Source: an uncultured Coriobacteriales bacterium (GTDB lineage: Bacteria; Actinomycetota; Coriobacteriia; Coriobacteriales; Atopobiaceae). Taken from it: DNA of 8,431 bases. The notes beneath the pieces are model-generated. The model was not told the DNA's origin and searched no databases. It was given only the letters and a program-made list of their open reading frames with translations. The stretch lies in contig CAMNAH010000039.1 of NCBI GenBank assembly GCA_946530775.1, positions 1 through 8,431 on the forward strand, read 5' to 3'. A program made the translations under genes and the position numbers. Position 1 is the first letter of the stretch. The number at the start of each line of letters is the position of its first letter. Below, in pieces: positions 6,152 through 8,431 of this stretch.

Positions 6152-6888
6152 TGCCCGAGCCCCACGATATCGCGGATGACCTTGCTGGCGAGCATCTGGC
6201 CCATGATGGGCGGGAAGTAGCTCATGGTGCCCAGAATAGACTCGCCTTCGCGCACGAAGCCCTTCTCGTCGATCTTGTCGCGCTTCCCCTCTGCTTCGAG
6301 GGGCTGCTCGTCGCTCCAGAGAACCTGGAGGTCATGTATCCCGCGCTTGCGGCATTCCTTGCGCATCACACGGGCGATAGGGTCGATCTCGGTCTTCTCG
6401 ATACGCGAGAAACGCAGGCGCGTGGGGTCGAGCTTGTTGGCGCCGCCCATGGCCGAGACAAGCTTGATGCCTTCGTCCTGGCACCAGGCCGCGATGGCGA
6501 GCTTCTGGGCGATGGTATCGATGGCATCAACGATGTAATCGGGGCGGGGGAGCGCGCCGAGTTGCTCGGGGATGCGGTTCTTGTCGATGAAGGCTTGTAC
6601 GGCCGTGACCTCGCAGGAGGGGTTGATATCGGCCACCATGGCTGCCATGACTTCGGCTTTAGGCTTGCCGATAGTGCTTTGGAACGCCAATGCCTGACGG
6701 TTGATGTTCGATGGCGCCACCACATCGCGGTCGACGAGCACGAGATGGCCTACGCCGCCGCGTGCGAGCGCCTCGGCGCACGACGAGCCCACGCCGCCGA
6801 GTCCGAGCACCATCACGGTGGCATTCTCGAGCTTGGCGAGCCCCTCGGAGCCCAGGATGAGCCTCAATCTGTCGGTTGCGGTTTCCAT
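6148..6888 (-). CDS. tcdA: tRNA threonylcarbamoyladenosine dehydratase (ThiF/E1-like)
   Basis: TcdA (CsdL/YgdL) uses ATP to cyclise t6A37 to ct6A in tRNAs reading ANN codons. The 246-residue protein has the E1-like fold with GLGGVGSSCAEALARGGVG at about 29-47 (nucleotide binding), the acidic DRD after strand 2, SNINRQALAFQSTIGKPKAEV for the ATP-contacting Arg and Lys, and DAIDTIAQKLAI. These are followed by the TcdA-typical SAMGGANKLDPTRLRF and a long Asp/Lys-rich region with GIHDLQVLWSDEQP. It lacks the CxxC zinc pairs of ThiF, MoeB and HesA, which favours TcdA. It is slightly shorter than E. coli TcdA (268), ending at VIRDIVGLGQ. The start ATG at 6888 has no clear Shine-Dalgarno site. The gene follows the membrane-protein gene by 41 bases and overlaps tatD by 4. 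Confidence 0.9.
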   Translation of the reverse strand: METATDRLRLILGSEGLAKLENATVMVLGLGGVGSSCAEALARGGVGHLVLVDRDVVAPSNINRQALAFQSTIGKPKAEVMAAMVADINPSCEVTAVQAFIDKNRIPEQLGALPRPDYIVDAIDTIAQKLAIAAWCQDEGIKLVSAMGGANKLDPTRLRFSRIEKTEIDPIARVMRKECRKRGIHDLQVLWSDEQPLEAEGKRDKIDEKGFVREGESILGTMSYFPPIMGQMLASKVIRDIVGLGQ

Positions 6889-6894
6889 GGCACT

Positions 6895-6900
6895 ACTTTA
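6895..6900 (-). promoter_or_regulatory. Possible -10 box for a leaderless tcdA transcript
   Basis: TAAAGT on the minus strand is a TANNNT match located exactly 6 bases before the tcdA ATG, the spacing expected if transcription starts at the A of the start codon. The absence of a Shine-Dalgarno sequence before tcdA fits. No convincing -35 is present. Weak pattern evidence. Confidence 0.25.
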
Positions 6901-6929
6901 ACGCTTCTCGCACGGCATGTATGCGCAGG

Positions 6930-7889
6930 CTACTGCACCTGCCGTCCCGTCGCCCCATCGATGGCCATGTTCTCGAAGCGCGCGGCGATGAACTGATCGG
7001 TGTAGTTCTCGTCCACCCACTCCTCGAAGCCGTTTTGCGGCTCGATGCCCGCGTCTCGTGCGGCCATGCGGCCGAAGCAGGCGACCGTCATGAAGATGTC
7101 CGCCGCCAGGTAGAGCGCGAGCAGCGACACGAATGTCACCTGGCGCACCGTGGTGGGGTTTCCAATGTGGTAGAGAAGCTCCGGCATGATCGCCTTGGAC
7201 CACACCAGTCCAAGCCCTCCCCAGAAGAAGAGGAAGGGCCATGCGACCCATTTGGTGATGCAGCCGGGAACGTTAGTGTAGTCCCACGATACCGCGCCGA
7301 GAAACGTCTCCATGCCCCAGCCGGTGATCTGCTCGAGAAGACCGCCCACGATCATACCTACGACGAAGATCTGCCAGGCCTTTGCGCCGCGCTCGCGCAG
7401 CTTCCAGCAGACGATCGTGAGCAGCACGGCTCCGAATCCGTAGATGGGGGAGTACGGCCCCCAGACAAGGCCCACGCGGCTCTGCGTGAGCCCCTCGGTG
7501 ATGAACATCCAGATCTCCTCGATGATGAGGCCGAGCACGCTTGCCACGAGGAAGATCACCACGATCTGGTACCAGCCGAGCTTGATGTAATCGAGGTATT
7601 CGCGGCGCGCCTTATAGGATGCCTTCCTGATGGCGCGGCGCTGCTTGGGCGTGAGCCGAGGAGCCTCCCCCTTGATTTCCTTGCCAAGATGCTTGAGCGA
7701 GCGCTGCTCGTCGAGAGCCTGCACGTAGAAGCGGATATCCTCGGCATATTCCGCCTCGATGTAGTCGCTCGAGGTTATCTCGTGCACCAGGCGTCCGCGG
7801 CCGAGCCACGCCATGAACTCGCGCACGGCGCTGATGATGAGCCTGATGATTCCAAAGAAGACAAAGAGCGAGAGCAGGGCGAGAAGCAT
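6930..7889 (-). CDS. CmpB-domain membrane protein (putative ABC-transporter type IV family)
   Basis: This is an integral membrane protein of 319 residues resembling the family known as putative ABC-transporter type IV (ABC_trans_CmpB), whose function is not established. The recognisable core covers about 115-240: ASVLGLIIEEIWMF, then WGPYSPIYGFGAVLL, then GGLLEQITGWGMETFLG with SWDYTNVPGCI, and WPFLFFWGGLGLVW. Hydrophobic segments lie at about 3-21, 106-128, 147-162, 172-190, 214-232 and 250-272. Between the first and second is a charged, probably cytoplasmic stretch (30-103) with KQRRAIRKASYKARREYLD. A soluble tail follows 275. No ABC ATPase is encoded nearby, so transport is unproven. The ATG at 7889 has only a partial Shine-Dalgarno (TAAGG). 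Divergent from valS and likely first in a minus-strand unit with tcdA-tatD. Confidence 0.85.
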   Translation of the reverse strand: MLLALLSLFVFFGIIRLIISAVREFMAWLGRGRLVHEITSSDYIEAEYAEDIRFYVQALDEQRSLKHLGKEIKGEAPRLTPKQRRAIRKASYKARREYLDYIKLGWYQIVVIFLVASVLGLIIEEIWMFITEGLTQSRVGLVWGPYSPIYGFGAVLLTIVCWKLRERGAKAWQIFVVGMIVGGLLEQITGWGMETFLGAVSWDYTNVPGCITKWVAWPFLFFWGGLGLVWSKAIMPELLYHIGNPTTVRQVTFVSLLALYLAADIFMTVACFGRMAARDAGIEPQNGFEEWVDENYTDQFIAARFENMAIDGATGRQVQ

Positions 7890-7952
7890 GCTGGTACCTT
7901 ACCTTTTTTCATGTGAGACTTCGCGCCCATAACTGTAGCATCGCGAATGGGT

Positions 7953-7960
7953 GGTATTCT
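7953..7960 (+). promoter_or_regulatory. Candidate extended -10 promoter of valS
   Basis: TGG-TATTCT (7952-7960) fits an extended -10. The -35 region at about 7932-7937 is poor. The predicted start near 7967 leaves a leader of about 30 bases. Nothing else of note is seen in this 108-base divergent region. Confidence 0.3.
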
Positions 7961-7997
7961 TAGTAAGTTGCATATTCACAGACACAAGGAGCAAATC

Positions 7998-8431
7998 GTG
8001 GAAGAGATGCCCAAGACCTACGACCCCGAGGTGTTCGAGGCCGAGCTCGTCGAACGTTGGATGAATGCAGGAGCCTATCGCCGCTCCAAGGGCGTCGGCG
8101 ACTGCACCGTCGTCATCCCGCCGCCCAATGTGACGGGCGTGCTCCACATGGGCCATGCCATGGACGATACCATCCAGGACACCTTCGTGCGCTACATGCG
8201 CATGCGCGGCTACTCCACGCGCTGGATCCTCGGTACCGACCACGCCGGCATCGCCACCCAGACCAAGGTCGACAAGAAGCTCAAGGAGGAGGGCATCTCC
8301 CGTCTCGAGATCGGACGCGAGAAGTTCCTCGAGGCCTGCCAGGACTGGCGCCGCGAGTACGGCGGCATCATCGTCAACCAGATCAAGCGCATGGGCTGCT
8401 CCATCGACTTCGATGACGAGAAGTTCACCAT
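7998..8431 (+). CDS. valS: Valine--tRNA ligase, N-terminal part (runs off the right edge)
   Basis: ValRS is a cytoplasmic class I aminoacyl-tRNA synthetase that charges tRNA-Val with valine. The first 144 codons are visible. They start at GTG 7998, which has AAGGAG (7986-7991) at 6-nt spacing; the in-frame ATG at 8007 is too far from that site. The N-terminus MEEMPKTYDPEVFEAELVERW aligns with other ValRS. The catalytic HIGH-type motif is HMGH within IPPPNVTGVLHMGHAM, and WILGTDHAGIATQTKVDKKL follows, the ValRS-typical GTDHAGIATQ. The frame is open to the window edge. No T-box leader fits in the short upstream region, so regulation by uncharged tRNA through a T-box is not supported. Confidence 0.97.
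   Translation, partial: MEEMPKTYDPEVFEAELVERWMNAGAYRRSKGVGDCTVVIPPPNVTGVLHMGHAMDDTIQDTFVRYMRMRGYSTRWILGTDHAGIATQTKVDKKLKEEGISRLEIGREKFLEACQDWRREYGGIIVNQIKRMGCSIDFDDEKFT

Noticed and set aside
5474..6220. A plus-strand frame opposite tatD, and others opposite tcdA (6151-6996) and the membrane-protein gene (6876-7916)
   Set aside because: All lie opposite genes with intact family motifs and show no motifs themselves.
7893..7909. Small hairpin GGTA-CCT-TACC followed by six T on the plus strand
   Set aside because: The stem is only 4 bp and no plus-strand gene precedes it for it to terminate.
7890..7997. T-box riboswitch upstream of valS
   Set aside because: Only 108 bases separate the two start codons, too short for a T-box, and no T-box core sequence or terminator/antiterminator is seen.

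Overview
The window looks like a stretch of ordinary chromosome from a high-GC Gram-positive anaerobe. A coriobacterium (Actinomycetota, Collinsella/Olsenella type) is my best guess. It rests on GC-rich codon choice, TTG and GTG starts with strong Shine-Dalgarno sites, a lysine/alanine-rich trigger factor tail, and a CmpB-type membrane protein of the kind common in gut anaerobes. The genus is an inference.

Layout. Positions 1-387 (minus) hold the first 129 codons of a lactate/malate dehydrogenase family gene. A 150-base divergent promoter region separates it from a plus-strand block: tRNA-Leu(UAG) at 538-622, then tig, clpP and clpX, closed by a strong intrinsic terminator at 4130-4162. Four minus-strand genes follow, listed in transcription order: a CmpB-domain membrane protein (7889-6930), tcdA (6888-6148), a TatD-family hydrolase overlapping tcdA by ATGA (6151-5390), and a GT8 glycosyltransferase (5306-4188). 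A second divergent promoter region (7890-7997) leads to the first 144 codons of valS, which runs off the right edge.

How the genes work together. The plus block is a protein quality-control cluster. Trigger factor receives nascent chains at the ribosome exit, and ClpX unfolds substrates and feeds them to the ClpP peptidase. The tRNA just upstream has no terminator after it and may be co-transcribed with tig. In the minus block, TcdA modifies ANN-decoding tRNAs and TatD is a metal-dependent hydrolase/nuclease whose translation is probably coupled to TcdA. The membrane protein and the glycosyltransferase have no visible partner in the window.

I found no mobile element, CRISPR array, phage gene or clear new system. 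The points most worth a second look are an arginine at the substrate-specificity position of the dehydrogenase, an 11-bp perfect inverted repeat around a -10-like hexamer before clpP, two successive stem-loops between tatD and the glycosyltransferase gene, and a trigger factor whose FKBP domain lacks typical residues.
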